Positions 23,790 to 31,499 of a stretch of 64,000 nt of DNA are shown one piece after another. The position numbers were made by a program, and so were the translations under genes. Location of the stretch: contig NZ_CP109434.1 of the NCBI RefSeq assembly GCF_036227105.1, positions 4,869,001-4,933,000 on the forward strand. Direction: 5' to 3'. The notes below the pieces were generated by a model. The model worked only from the letters and a program-made list of their open reading frames with translations. It was not told where the DNA came from and made no database searches. Every line of letters starts with the position of its first letter. The stretch's first letter is position 1. The stretch is from Amycolatopsis sp. NBC_01488. GTDB lineage: Bacteria > Actinomycetota > Actinomycetes > Mycobacteriales > Pseudonocardiaceae.

Positions 23790-25343
23790 ATGGTGTCACG
23801 TCCGGCTCCGGCCTCGGCGGCCCTGCCGCCGATGACCGGTGAGGACGTACCGCCGGGCTTCGACGCCTTCGGGCGGGCCGTCCTCGAAGACGTGCGCGAC
23901 GCGGTGTTCCTCCAGGACGCCGACGGCGCGCTGCGCTGGGCGAACCCGGCGGCGCGGACGCTGACCGGCGGCGTCGAGCCGCGGCTGCACCCGGTCGCCG
24001 AAACCTCCGGGCACGTGGAGGTGTCCGGCAATCGTCGTCCGGCCCGGGTCCGCGCCCTGCCTGGCGGCTGGCACTCCTGGACCGTCCCGGCGGAGGACGT
24101 CCCGCAGCGGCACGTGGGCGACTTCCTCGCCGAGGCCGGCCCCCGGCTGGCCGGGGCGCGCGGGCGGCACGGCACCGCGCGGGTGATCGCCGAGCTGGCC
24201 TCGGCCGCGCTGGCCGACACCGTCTTCGTGCTGTTGCCGACCACGCGCGGGCGGTGGGAGTGGTGGAGCTGCGAGCGCCCGTCGGCGCACGGCCACGGCC
24301 GGATCCGGCGGGTCCCGGCGCAGGTCGCGCCGGTGCTGGCGGCGACGTTCGCGGCCACCGGCAAGCCGCAGCCGGCCCCGGTCCCCGCACCCGAGGTCGC
24401 CACGCTGCCCTCGATCGTCGCCGACCGGTTCGCCGGGCACGCCGACGTGACGGTGGTGTCGCTGGGCCCGAGCGCCGGCTCCGGCGTCACCGGGGCCCTG
24501 CTGCTGGGCCGCCGGGCGGACCCGGAGTTCGGCGCCGAACAGGGGCGCGCGGTCGTCGAGTTCGCCAAGGCGGCCGGGACGGCGCTGGCCAACGCGCAGC
24601 GCTACGCCCGCCAGGAGGAGGCCACGCGCGGCCTGGAGACGACGTTGCGCCCGGTCGACCCGCCCGAGCTGGACGGCGCCCGGTTCGAGACCTGGTACGA
24701 GCCGGCCGCCGGGGTGCTCGCGGTCGGCGGCGACTTCTACGACGTCCTCGCCCACGACGATGGCAGCGCGTTCCTGGTGCTCGGCGACATCTGCGGCAAG
24801 GGCGCCGAGGCCGCGGCGCTCACCGGGCGGGTCCGGCACGCGCTGACCGCGCTGGCGATGGTCGAGCGTGACGGCCGGACGCTGCTGCGGCTGCTCAACG
24901 AGCTGCTCATCGCGGGCGGCAGCAGCCGGTTCGCCACGCTGGTGCTCGGCACGGCCCGGCCGTCCGACGGCGGTGTCGGCCTGACGCTGGCCTCGGGCGG
25001 GCACCCGGCGCCGCTGATCGTCCGCCGGGCCGGCGTGGTCGAAGAGGTCACCGTCCCGGGGACGCTGGTCGGGATCTCGCCGCAGGCCCGGTTCGCCGAG
25101 GCGGAGGTGCGGCTGGAGCGCGGCGACGTCTGCCTCCTCTACACCGACGGCATCACCGAGGCCCGCAACCGGCACGACCCGACGGAGCTGTTCGGCGACG
25201 ACCGGCTGCGCGCGGTGCTGGCGGCCGCGGCGGGGGAGCCCGCCCGCGAGGTCGTGCGGCGGCTGCGGCAGGCCGTGCGCGACTGGCTGGGCAGTTCGGC
25301 GCACGACGACATCGCCGTGCTGGCCATCGAGTGCGCGGACTGA
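23790..25343 (+). CDS. PP2C-type SpoIIE-family protein phosphatase with PAS/GAF-like input
   Basis: 517-residue RsbU/SpoIIE-type serine/threonine phosphatase. An N-terminal PAS-like segment (about residues 20-100, FLQDADGALRWANPAARTLTG) and a GAF-like region (about 125-275) precede the SpoIIE catalytic domain. There the metal-binding Asp residues are in VGGDFYDVL, LGDICGKGAEAA, LYTDGITEARN and AHDDIAVLAIE. Family members dephosphorylate anti-anti-sigma factors and so switch sigma factors in stress responses. No such partner is adjacent. The divergent neighbour is the multi-HAMP kinase, with 139 bp between starts, which suggests shared regulation. Confidence 0.92.
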   Translation: MVSRPAPASAALPPMTGEDVPPGFDAFGRAVLEDVRDAVFLQDADGALRWANPAARTLTGGVEPRLHPVAETSGHVEVSGNRRPARVRALPGGWHSWTVPAEDVPQRHVGDFLAEAGPRLAGARGRHGTARVIAELASAALADTVFVLLPTTRGRWEWWSCERPSAHGHGRIRRVPAQVAPVLAATFAATGKPQPAPVPAPEVATLPSIVADRFAGHADVTVVSLGPSAGSGVTGALLLGRRADPEFGAEQGRAVVEFAKAAGTALANAQRYARQEEATRGLETTLRPVDPPELDGARFETWYEPAAGVLAVGGDFYDVLAHDDGSAFLVLGDICGKGAEAAALTGRVRHALTALAMVERDGRTLLRLLNELLIAGGSSRFATLVLGTARPSDGGVGLTLASGGHPAPLIVRRAGVVEEVTVPGTLVGISPQARFAEAEVRLERGDVCLLYTDGITEARNRHDPTELFGDDRLRAVLAAAAGEPAREVVRRLRQAVRDWLGSSAHDDIAVLAIECAD

Positions 25344-25424
25344 GTCTCTGTCCTCTTTGGACCGCGTTTGACCGCCTCCGGAGGGGGTAGTTCCTTCGTG
25401 CATTGATCCCGACGGAGGAATCCC

Positions 25425-25967
25425 ATGGCGAACGCACTGCAAGGCCGCCGCGTTGCGATCCTGGCCGCGGACGGCGTCGAACAGGTCGAGCTGGAGAAGC
25501 CGCGCCAGGCTGTGCTCGACGAGGGCGCGACGGTGGAGCTGGTGTCGCTGGACACCGGTGAGATCCAGGCGATGAACGGCGACATCGACAAGGGCGACCG
25601 GTTCCCGGTCGACCGGAAGGTGGCCGACGTCGGCATCGGCGACTTCGACGCGCTGCTGCTGCCGGGCGGCACGATGAATCCCGACAACCTGCGGACGAAC
25701 GGCGAAGCGGTCAAGTTCGTCGGCGACTTCGTGCGCGCGGGCAAACCGGTCGGGGTGATCTGCCACGGTCCGTGGACGCTCGTCGAAGCGGATGTCGTGC
25801 GTGGCCGCACGCTGACTTCGTACCCCAGCATCCGGACCGACCTGCGTAACGCCGGCGCCACCGTCGTCGACGAAGAGGTAGTGGTCGACAACGGCTTGGT
25901 CTCGAGCCGCAATCCGGACGACCTGCCGGCGTTCTGCCGGACGGTCGTGCGCGAGTTCGCGGGCTGA
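25425..25967 (+). CDS. DJ-1/PfpI/YhbO-like protein
   Basis: 180-residue PfpI-type class I glutamine amidotransferase-like protein. GRRVAILAADGVEQVELEKP and LLLPGGTMNPDNLR set the fold, and the nucleophile elbow is VGVICHGPWTLVEA (Cys-His pair). The size and TSYPSIRTDLRNAGA motif match the YhbO/PfpI stress proteins, reported as chaperones or methylglyoxal-adduct deglycases. ATG 25425 has a strong GGAGGAA site. It appears monocistronic. A second, longer superfamily member lies at 9.9 kb. Confidence 0.9.
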   Translation: MANALQGRRVAILAADGVEQVELEKPRQAVLDEGATVELVSLDTGEIQAMNGDIDKGDRFPVDRKVADVGIGDFDALLLPGGTMNPDNLRTNGEAVKFVGDFVRAGKPVGVICHGPWTLVEADVVRGRTLTSYPSIRTDLRNAGATVVDEEVVVDNGLVSSRNPDDLPAFCRTVVREFAG

Positions 25968-26090
25968 AGTCCTTTGTAGACAATCACCCGGCCGTGTGTT
26001 AAGTCCCGCTTAAATCTGTTGGCTTTCGGCACCCCGGCGGAGGACGCTGAGGGGGTGACCAGGATCGCCCGTGGAGAGGAGGTGGACACC

Positions 26091-26252
26091 ATGACAGTGC
26101 AGGCACGCCGCTACGGCCGCTGGTGCCGGGAGCACTTCGACGTGGTCGCCGCCCAGGGCGTTCCCGCTCCCCGGCCCGCCGACGCCGCCGAGGTCCCGGC
26201 GGAGCCCGAGCCGGAGCCCGTCAAACCGGTCGCCGAACAGCCGCAGGGCTGA
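26091..26252 (+). CDS. Small protein of unknown function
   Basis: 53-residue protein starting at ATG 26091 with a good GAGGAGG ribosome site 8 nt upstream; the in-frame stretch before it lacks such a site. The N-terminus MTVQARRYGRWCREHFDVV is basic/aromatic and probably helical. The rest is Pro/Glu-rich (EVPAEPEPEPVKPVAEQPQG) and likely disordered. It has no recognisable domain and no obvious operon partner. A terminator follows directly, supporting a real short transcript. Confidence 0.6.
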   Translation: MTVQARRYGRWCREHFDVVAAQGVPAPRPADAAEVPAEPEPEPVKPVAEQPQG

Positions 26253-26263
26253 CCCAGCGCACG

Positions 26264-26300
26264 AAGAAGCCGCCCCGGTCGTGGCCGGGGCGGCTTCTTT
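26264..26300. terminator. Bidirectional intrinsic terminator
   Basis: A long inverted repeat (about 15 bp; AAGCCGCCCCGG at 26267-26278 with its complement at 26285-26296) around a 6-nt loop has A-rich and T-rich flanks. It separates the small-protein gene from the convergent membrane-protein gene. Confidence 0.85.
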
Positions 26301-26308
26301 CGCGTGCG

Positions 26309-26728
26309 TCAGCCGTAGTAGCTGCGGCGGCGGTACCAGACCCGCCTGGGTCCCGGCACGCCGATGCGGGCGATGACGTCGGTCAGGATGGCGCCGATGG
26401 CCAGCCAGATCAGCGCGGCGAGACCGTCGTTCAAGAACGTCCGCAGCTTCTCCGAATCCGGCGTGAACAGGTTGCGCAGGCCGAGCGAGACGTTCGACGA
26501 CCACTCGGTGATCAGGTGCGCGAAGCCGTTCGCCGAGTTCGCGTCGCCCAGCACCAGCACGATGTGCACCGCGAGGACCAGGGCGAACACCGCGCACACG
26601 AGGTGGATCAGGGCGTTGACCGTGCGGACGATCCGGATGCGCGGGTGGGTGCGTTCCACGACTTCTTCGGCCGCGGCGGGTTCGTACCGCGGATCGTAGG
26701 GCTGCTCCGGGGGCGGGGGATACGGCAT
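26309..26728 (-). CDS. Small membrane protein of unknown function
   Basis: 139-residue integral membrane protein starting at ATG 26728 (MPYPPPPEQPYDPRYEP). A Pro-rich cytoplasmic N-terminus is followed by a hydrophobic helix (about 43-63, LIHLVCAVFALVLAVHIVLVLG) and a second one (about 105-125, GLAALIWLAIGAILTDVIARIG). The C-terminus is Arg/Tyr-rich. The spacing resembles YggT-like proteins, but I cannot assign it. It is convergent with the small-protein gene and divergent from the HTH operon. Confidence 0.65.
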   Translation of the reverse strand: MPYPPPPEQPYDPRYEPAAAEEVVERTHPRIRIVRTVNALIHLVCAVFALVLAVHIVLVLGDANSANGFAHLITEWSSNVSLGLRNLFTPDSEKLRTFLNDGLAALIWLAIGAILTDVIARIGVPGPRRVWYRRRSYYG

Positions 26729-26838
26729 CGTCGTCGCCGTCCTTTCGAGGAGTCCGATGTGGACGGACCTGGGCGTACGGTGGCACCGGGGGATACCCGG
26801 TACTCGGGTGAGCGAACCGCGCATTCCCTAAACTTCCT

Positions 26839-26868
26839 TATCACTTGACATGATAGGGTAGTTTGTGG
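26839..26868 (+). promoter_or_regulatory. Promoter with operator over the -35 box
   Basis: A TTGACA -35 hexamer (26845-26850) sits inside an inverted repeat TATCA-N7-TGATA (26839-26843 with 26851-26855), about 30 bp before the AAGGAGG site of the HTH gene. The arrangement suggests autoregulation by the HTH protein or control by another dimeric regulator. Confidence 0.6.
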
Positions 26869-26883
26869 AACATAAGGAGGGTC

Positions 26884-27312
26884 ATGACGCAGGAGGTCTT
26901 CTCCGTCGAGCAGGTCGCCGCGAAGCTCGGCCTGCACGTCCGGACGGTCCGGAACTACGTGCGCGACGGGCGGCTCAAGGCGGTCCGGATCGGCAAGCAG
27001 TACCGGATCGCCGCCGACGACCTCGAGGCGTTCACCGGGCTGCCGGTGGCCGAACCGCGGCCGGACCGGCCCGTCGCCGAGCTTTCGGGCGTCGCCGAGG
27101 TCACCGGCGTCGACCGGGCGACCGCCGACCGGATCGCCACCGTCGTCGTCGCTTCGGTGAACGGGCCGCGGGACGGGGGTGAGCGGCCCCTGCGCGTCGA
27201 AACGATCTACGACAAGGAGCGCTCCACCATGAAGATCATCGTGCTCGGCGACCTCGCCGCCGGCGCGGAGCTGCTGCGCTTCGTGGCCTCCTTCACCGAG
27301 GGCCTGACGTGA
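26884..27312 (+). CDS. Helix-turn-helix (excisionase-type) DNA-binding protein
   Basis: 142-residue protein with an N-terminal excisionase/MerR-like winged HTH (EVFSVEQVAAKLGLHVRTVRN, then VRIGKQYRIAADDLEAF). A C-terminal alpha/beta half follows (LRVETIYDKERSTMKIIVLG) that may sense a ligand or dimerise. ATG 26884 has a perfect AAGGAGG site. It leads an operon: the next GTG overlaps its stop as GTGA. The palindrome over its own -35 box suggests autoregulation. Not phage-like in context. Confidence 0.85.
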   Translation: MTQEVFSVEQVAAKLGLHVRTVRNYVRDGRLKAVRIGKQYRIAADDLEAFTGLPVAEPRPDRPVAELSGVAEVTGVDRATADRIATVVVASVNGPRDGGERPLRVETIYDKERSTMKIIVLGDLAAGAELLRFVASFTEGLT

Positions 27313-27698
27313 CCACGGTCTACCGCTCGGCCGAAGGCGCCGTGGCGGTCCGGCAGCGCTACGACACGCTCCTGCGCCGCTGGCCCGTGCCGCACGAGAC
27401 GCGCACCCTCGCGACCCGCCTCGGCGACACCTTCGCCGTGGTCTCCGGCCCGGTGGCCGCGCCGCCGCTCGTCGCGCTGCAGGGTTCCGGCGGCACCGCC
27501 GCGCACTGGCTGCCCGACATCGCGACGCTCGCGGAGCACCTGCGCGTGCACGCCGTCGACGCGCCGGGGGAGCCGGGCCGGACCCAGCTGCGGGAAGCCC
27601 TCCCGGGCGCCGACGTGCGGCCGGCCGAGGACGCCGGGCACTTCCTGCCCGGCTGGGCCGCGGCCGCGGCGGAATTCCTGAAGGGAGAAGGATCGTGA
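27309..27698 (+). pseudogene. Internally deleted alpha/beta hydrolase
   Basis: 129 residues, where alpha/beta hydrolases of this type are about 260-280. Residues 1-94 match the N-terminal part (VYRSAEGAVAVRQRYDTLLR, then PPLVALQGSGGTAAHWLPDI, then VHAVDAPGEPG). The sequence then jumps in frame to a C-terminal strand and catalytic-His region (PGADVRPAEDAGHFLP). The nucleophile elbow (GxSxG) and the cap are missing, so it cannot be a normal hydrolase. Reading frame, start overlap (GTGA with the HTH gene) and codon use are intact, so the shortened product may still be made and serve another purpose. Confidence 0.72.
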
Positions 27699-28057
27699 TC
27701 GACCAGCGCCACGGCGCCGGGGTGTGGTTCGTGCCGTCCGAGGGGCCGGAGCTGGCCACCGAGCAGGACGCCGTCGACCTCGTCGGGGCCACCTTCGGGC
27801 AGAGTGCCGACGTCCTCGTCGTGCCGGTCGAGCGGTTCCCCGCCCGGTTCTTCGACATGCGCACCAAGCTGATCGGGCACTTCTTCTCGAAGATCGTCCA
27901 GTACGGCTTCCGGCTGGTGCTGCTCGGCGACGTCGGCCCGCACGTCGAGGCGAGCACCGTCTTCCAGGACGTCGTGCGGGAGTCCAACCGGGGTCGGCAC
28001 GTCTGGTTCGTGGCCGACCTCGCGGAGCTCGACGCCCGGCTGGCCGCGGCGCGCTGA
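27695..28057 (+). CDS. DUF4180 domain-containing protein
   Basis: 120-residue single-domain protein matching DUF4180, function unknown. Seen: EQDAVDLVGATFGQSADVLV, VPVERFPARFFDMRTKLIGH (a conserved F-F-D-L/M-x-T/S-x-L-A/I-G core) and FFSKIVQYGFRLVLLGD. DUF4180 proteins often follow regulators or hydrolases in small operons, as here. The GTG start overlaps the truncated hydrolase stop. The fold resembles STAS-like domains, which would fit a protein-protein regulatory role; this is inference. Confidence 0.85.
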   Translation: MIDQRHGAGVWFVPSEGPELATEQDAVDLVGATFGQSADVLVVPVERFPARFFDMRTKLIGHFFSKIVQYGFRLVLLGDVGPHVEASTVFQDVVRESNRGRHVWFVADLAELDARLAAAR

Positions 28058-28120
28058 GCCGCGCGGTGGAACCTCGCGCCACGCGGGCAACCCCGTCCCG
28101 CGCGGCACGTCCAGGGGATC

Positions 28121-29209
28121 ATGAGAATCCCGGCGCTGCTCGCGTCCGTCCTCACCCTCCTGGCCGTGCTCGTCTCTCCCGCGACGGCGCAAACCCCTGT
28201 CCCACGGGGGTTCCGGCCCGCCTCGACGAGCTGGACCGGCCCGGACACCGGGTACGTCCTGGGGTACTCGCCCTGCGCGAAGTCGTGGTGCCCGGCGCTG
28301 CTGGGCACCACCGACGGCGGAACGCACTGGCGCCGGCTGGGCGCGCCGCCGATGTCCTTGCCGGACAACCACAACCACGTCGCGCTGACCTTCACGAGCG
28401 ACCGCGTCGCGTACGTCAGCGACGGCGTCCACGTGCGCACGACCCGCGACGGCGGCGCGAGCTGGCACCCGGTCGGCCTCATCGGCGCGCGGCAGCCCTA
28501 CTACCTCTCGAAGATCACCGAAACCGCCGGCCGGGTCTTCGCCGTCCTCACGACCTTCGGGGACGGCCACGGTGCCACGCGGTTGTACTCCGGTGTCGCC
28601 GGCTCGCCGGTGCTCGCCCCGGTGCCCGGTTTCGCGGCCGCCGGCGGGATCACCTACGGCGACCTGGCCGTCGGCGGTGGCCTGCAGGTGGCGCTCGGCG
28701 CGGACTACGGCACCGAGAAGTACTGGACCTCGCGCGACGGCGTCCGCTTCACCCCGGCCGCCCCGCCGTGCCCGGCCGGGACGGTCGCCTCGCTCGCCGG
28801 GGTGCGGGAGCAGCAGGTCGTGGCGTTGTGCAGCAGCAGCCCCGGCTCGCCGCAGCCGGGCTCGACCGAGCGGGAGCTGCGGCACGCGGCGAAGCTCGGC
28901 GGGACGTTCAGCGGGAGTGACGCGGCACCCTTCATCGGGATCACGCAGGGCTTCGGCGCGGCGTCGCCGACGTCCGCGACGGTGGCGGCCGAGGGCGGCG
29001 GCACCGGGTTCCTGCACAGCACGGCCGACGGCGGCCGCACGTGGACGACGACCGTGCTGTCCGACCGCGGGCTCAGCCTGACCGATCTGGACTTCCCCGG
29101 CCGCTCCACCGGCGTAGTCGTCGACGGCCAGCCGGATGCCGACGGCGGCTCCGCCCTGTACCGCACCACGGACGGCGGACACCTGTGGCGTGAACTGCTG
29201 ATCGGATAG
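28121..29209 (+). CDS. Secreted BNR/sialidase-like beta-propeller protein
   Basis: 362 residues with a clear Sec signal peptide (MRIPALLASVLTLLAVLVSP, cleavage near ATAQ). Several Asp-box-type repeats follow: LGTTDGGTHWRRL, VRTTRDGGASWHPV, HSTADGGRTWTTT and YRTTDGGHLWREL. This is the (S/T)xDGGxxW pattern of BNR repeats in sialidase-fold and Ycf48-like propellers. Catalytic residues of sialidases are not evident, so it is more likely a secreted binding or scaffold protein. Four Cys in the mature part (for example SPCAKSWCP) could form disulfides. It stands alone. Confidence 0.8.
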   Translation: MRIPALLASVLTLLAVLVSPATAQTPVPRGFRPASTSWTGPDTGYVLGYSPCAKSWCPALLGTTDGGTHWRRLGAPPMSLPDNHNHVALTFTSDRVAYVSDGVHVRTTRDGGASWHPVGLIGARQPYYLSKITETAGRVFAVLTTFGDGHGATRLYSGVAGSPVLAPVPGFAAAGGITYGDLAVGGGLQVALGADYGTEKYWTSRDGVRFTPAAPPCPAGTVASLAGVREQQVVALCSSSPGSPQPGSTERELRHAAKLGGTFSGSDAAPFIGITQGFGAASPTSATVAAEGGGTGFLHSTADGGRTWTTTVLSDRGLSLTDLDFPGRSTGVVVDGQPDADGGSALYRTTDGGHLWRELLIG

Positions 29210-29347
29210 TTGTGCCTGGCAGGCAAGGCCCTTCGGCCCGGTTCACTTGGTGAACGGCATGTCGTAGTCTGTGCACTGTCCGTTGCCGGACGAAGGTGGC
29301 CGGGCCCCGGGGCAGGGGCCGGCGCCCCAGACGAGGGAGAACAGTCG

Positions 29348-30187
29348 ATGACGCCTGGCGACCTGCGGTCGGGAACCGAGGGGGGCTCGGCGTCCCTCGA
29401 TTTCTCCAAGGCGAGCCTGGCCCGGCTGTCGGACGCACTGCTGGGCGGCCACGACCACTACGAGGTCGATCGGGAAGCCATGCGGCGCCTGCTGGCCATC
29501 GCGCCCGGTGCGCGCGCGATGGCCAAGGAACACCGCGACTGGCTGGTGCGCGCGATCCGGTTCCTCGCCGGGAAGCGCGGCATCGACCAGTTCCTCGACC
29601 TCGGCTCCGGCATGCCGACCGCGGAGAACACCCACGAGGTGGCCCAGCGGTACAACCCGGACGCGCAGGTGGTGTACGTCGACAACGACCCGGTCGTGCA
29701 GGTGCACGGCCGGGCGCTGCTCGAAGAGAACTACCTGACCCACGTGACCGGCGCCGACCTGACCCGGCCGGCGGAGACGCTGGCCGACGACGTCGTCGAG
29801 GAGTACCTCGACTTCACCCGGCCGGTGGGGCTGATCCTGACCTCGATCGTGCACCACATCGACGACTACGAGCGCGCGAAGTCGATCGTCGCGGAGTACG
29901 TGGCGGCGCTCGCGCCCGGGTCGTACCTGCTGCTCACGCACAACTTCGACCCGGAAGAGGACTCGCCCCGCCAGGAGCTGGCGCGCCTGCTGGAGACGAG
30001 CTTCCAGGGCACCGGGCTGGGCAGCGTCTACCGCACGCGGGAGCAGATCACGTCGTTCTTCGACGGCACCGAACTGCTCCGGCCGGGGCTGGTCTACCTG
30101 CACGAATGGTGGCCGGACGGCCCCCGGCTGCACCCGCTGAGCGAGCTGAACTTCCTGACGCTGGGCGGCGTGGCCCGCAAGCAGTGA
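29348..30187 (+). CDS. SAM-dependent methyltransferase (PF04672/DUF574 type)
   Basis: 279-residue methyltransferase of the actinobacterial DUF574 family. It opens with the diagnostic ASLARLSDALLGGHDHYEVDR segment (residues 19-39). Next come MAKEHRDWLVRAIRFLAG, the SAM-binding loop FLDLGSGMPTAENTHEVAQ, and VVYVDNDPVV as the acidic end of strand 2. Family members are abundant in Streptomyces and relatives; their substrates are unknown. ATG 29348 follows GGGAGAA. It is probably monocistronic and ends before a strong palindrome. Confidence 0.9.
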   Translation: MTPGDLRSGTEGGSASLDFSKASLARLSDALLGGHDHYEVDREAMRRLLAIAPGARAMAKEHRDWLVRAIRFLAGKRGIDQFLDLGSGMPTAENTHEVAQRYNPDAQVVYVDNDPVVQVHGRALLEENYLTHVTGADLTRPAETLADDVVEEYLDFTRPVGLILTSIVHHIDDYERAKSIVAEYVAALAPGSYLLLTHNFDPEEDSPRQELARLLETSFQGTGLGSVYRTREQITSFFDGTELLRPGLVYLHEWWPDGPRLHPLSELNFLTLGGVARKQ

Positions 30188-30199
30188 CCCGCCCGCCGT

Positions 30200-30241
30200 C
30201 GTGAGTGAGAAACAGGATTAGAACACTGTTTCTCACTCACG
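30200..30241. terminator. 16-bp-stem palindrome between convergent genes
   Basis: A perfect inverted repeat (30200-30215 with 30226-30241; arm CGTGAGTGAGAAACAG) with a 10-nt loop lies between the convergent methyltransferase and aldo/keto reductase genes. It lacks a T-tract. Its sequence looks like a dispersed palindromic element used as a terminator. Confidence 0.65.
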
Positions 30242-30260
30242 ACCAGGCGGGTGCGCGGGG

Positions 30261-31094
30261 TCAGGCGGCGTTGAAGGTGTCCGGGTCGGGGCCGGTGCGC
30301 TCGCCGCGGTCCAGCGGCGTCAGCGACTCCAGCTCCTCCTCCGACAGGGTGAACCCGAACAGGTCGAAGTTCTCCTCGATCCGCGACGGCGTCACGGACT
30401 TCGGGATCACCACGTTGCCCAGGTGCAGGTGCCAGCGCAGCACGATCTGCGCGGGCGTGCGGCTGTGCTTCACCGCCAGTTCCGCGATGATCGGGTCGCC
30501 CAGCAGCGAGCCGCCCTTGGCCAGGGGGCTCCACGCCTCCGTCGCGATCCCGTGCTTCGCGTCGAACTCGCGGAGCTCCTGCTGCTGCAGGTACGGGTGC
30601 AGTTCGACCTGGTTGAGCACCGGGGCGACGTCGGCCGCGTCGAGCAGGCGCTCCAGGTGGGCGGGCTGGAAGTTGGACACGCCGAGCGCGCGGACCCGGC
30701 CGTCGGCGTGCAGCTTCTCGAACGCCTTCCAGGTGTCGAGGTACTTGTCGCGCTCCGGCGTCGGCCAGTGGATCAGGTACAGGTCGAGCTGCTCCAGGCC
30801 GAGCTTCTTCATGCTCTCGTCGAACGCCTTGAGCGTCGAGTCGTAGCCCTGGGCCGAGTTCCACAGCTTGGTGGTGACGAACAGCTCGTCCCGGGCGAGG
30901 CCGGACTCGGCGATCGCCCGGCCGACGCCCTTTTCGTTGCCGTAGAGGGCGGCGGTGTCGATGCTGCGGTAGCCCGCGTCGAGGGCGGCCTTCACGGCGG
31001 CGGTGGTCTCGTCGTCCGGGACCTGGAACACGCCGTAGCCGAGCTGTGGCATCGCCACGCCGTTGGAGAGTTCGATGACGGGCACGCTGGTCAC
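30261..31094 (-). CDS. Aldo/keto reductase
   Basis: 277-residue NADPH-dependent aldo/keto reductase of the 2,5-diketo-D-gluconate reductase group. The catalytic tetrad is visible: Asp in AGYRSIDTAALYGNE with Tyr in the same segment, Lys in LFVTTKLWN, and His in YLIHWPTP. The NADPH-binding C-terminus (VIPKSVTPSRIEENFDLFGF) is typical. GTG 31094 (VTSVPVIELSNG) is chosen because AAAGGA lies 6 nt upstream. Its substrate is not predictable. It is transcribed away from the ebo operon. Confidence 0.93.
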   Translation of the reverse strand: MTSVPVIELSNGVAMPQLGYGVFQVPDDETTAAVKAALDAGYRSIDTAALYGNEKGVGRAIAESGLARDELFVTTKLWNSAQGYDSTLKAFDESMKKLGLEQLDLYLIHWPTPERDKYLDTWKAFEKLHADGRVRALGVSNFQPAHLERLLDAADVAPVLNQVELHPYLQQQELREFDAKHGIATEAWSPLAKGGSLLGDPIIAELAVKHSRTPAQIVLRWHLHLGNVVIPKSVTPSRIEENFDLFGFTLSEEELESLTPLDRGERTGPDPDTFNAA

Positions 31095-31499
31095 GAGGGG
31101 TCCTTTCGGTGGGTGGTTCATCGGGCGGGTACCCGTTCCCCGGTGTCGAAACTTGCAGGGTGCCGATGGCGCCGGCGACGCCCAGGGCGAGCTGGCCACC
31201 CAGAACGTCGATCGCCGGTCGAAGGCCTGGCCGAGCGCGCTGATGGCCGTTGCGAGCAGGGCGGCGGGCACCCGAGCCGCCGGACGGAGGGGCAGGCCCG
31301 GTCGCGGGCCGAGGGGCTCGAAGATCCGGAGCGCGGAAACACTTGATCGACTGCGGCGATGTAGTCCGGGTGGACCTCCGCACGCCCAGGGGGACCGCGC
31401 TCGCCGTGGTGGCGGAGCGCGCCGCGGTGAGCGGGGTCCCGACCCGCGTCCGGTCGGGGGCGATCGGCGCGGGCTGAATCCGGCGAACTGGAGGAAGTC
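31095..31499. other. 405-bp intergenic region upstream of the ebo operon
   Basis: No convincing gene is seen. It should hold the divergent promoters of the aldo/keto reductase and the ebo operon. Minus-strand frames carry short protein-like stretches (ALLATAISALGQAFDRRSTF in one frame and GGQLALGVAGAIGTLQV in another). They look like pieces of a small membrane protein split by a frameshift, so a decayed gene is possible. No clear operator palindrome was found. Confidence 0.4.

Noticed and set aside
23651-24592. Long upstream extension of the hybrid kinase frame.
   Set aside because: It runs antisense through the SpoIIE-type phosphatase gene; the family-like start is ATG 23650.
26884-28057. 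Excisionase-like HTH as evidence for a prophage or toxin-antitoxin module.
   Set aside because: No phage genes are present, and DUF4180 with a truncated hydrolase does not match a known toxin-antitoxin pair.
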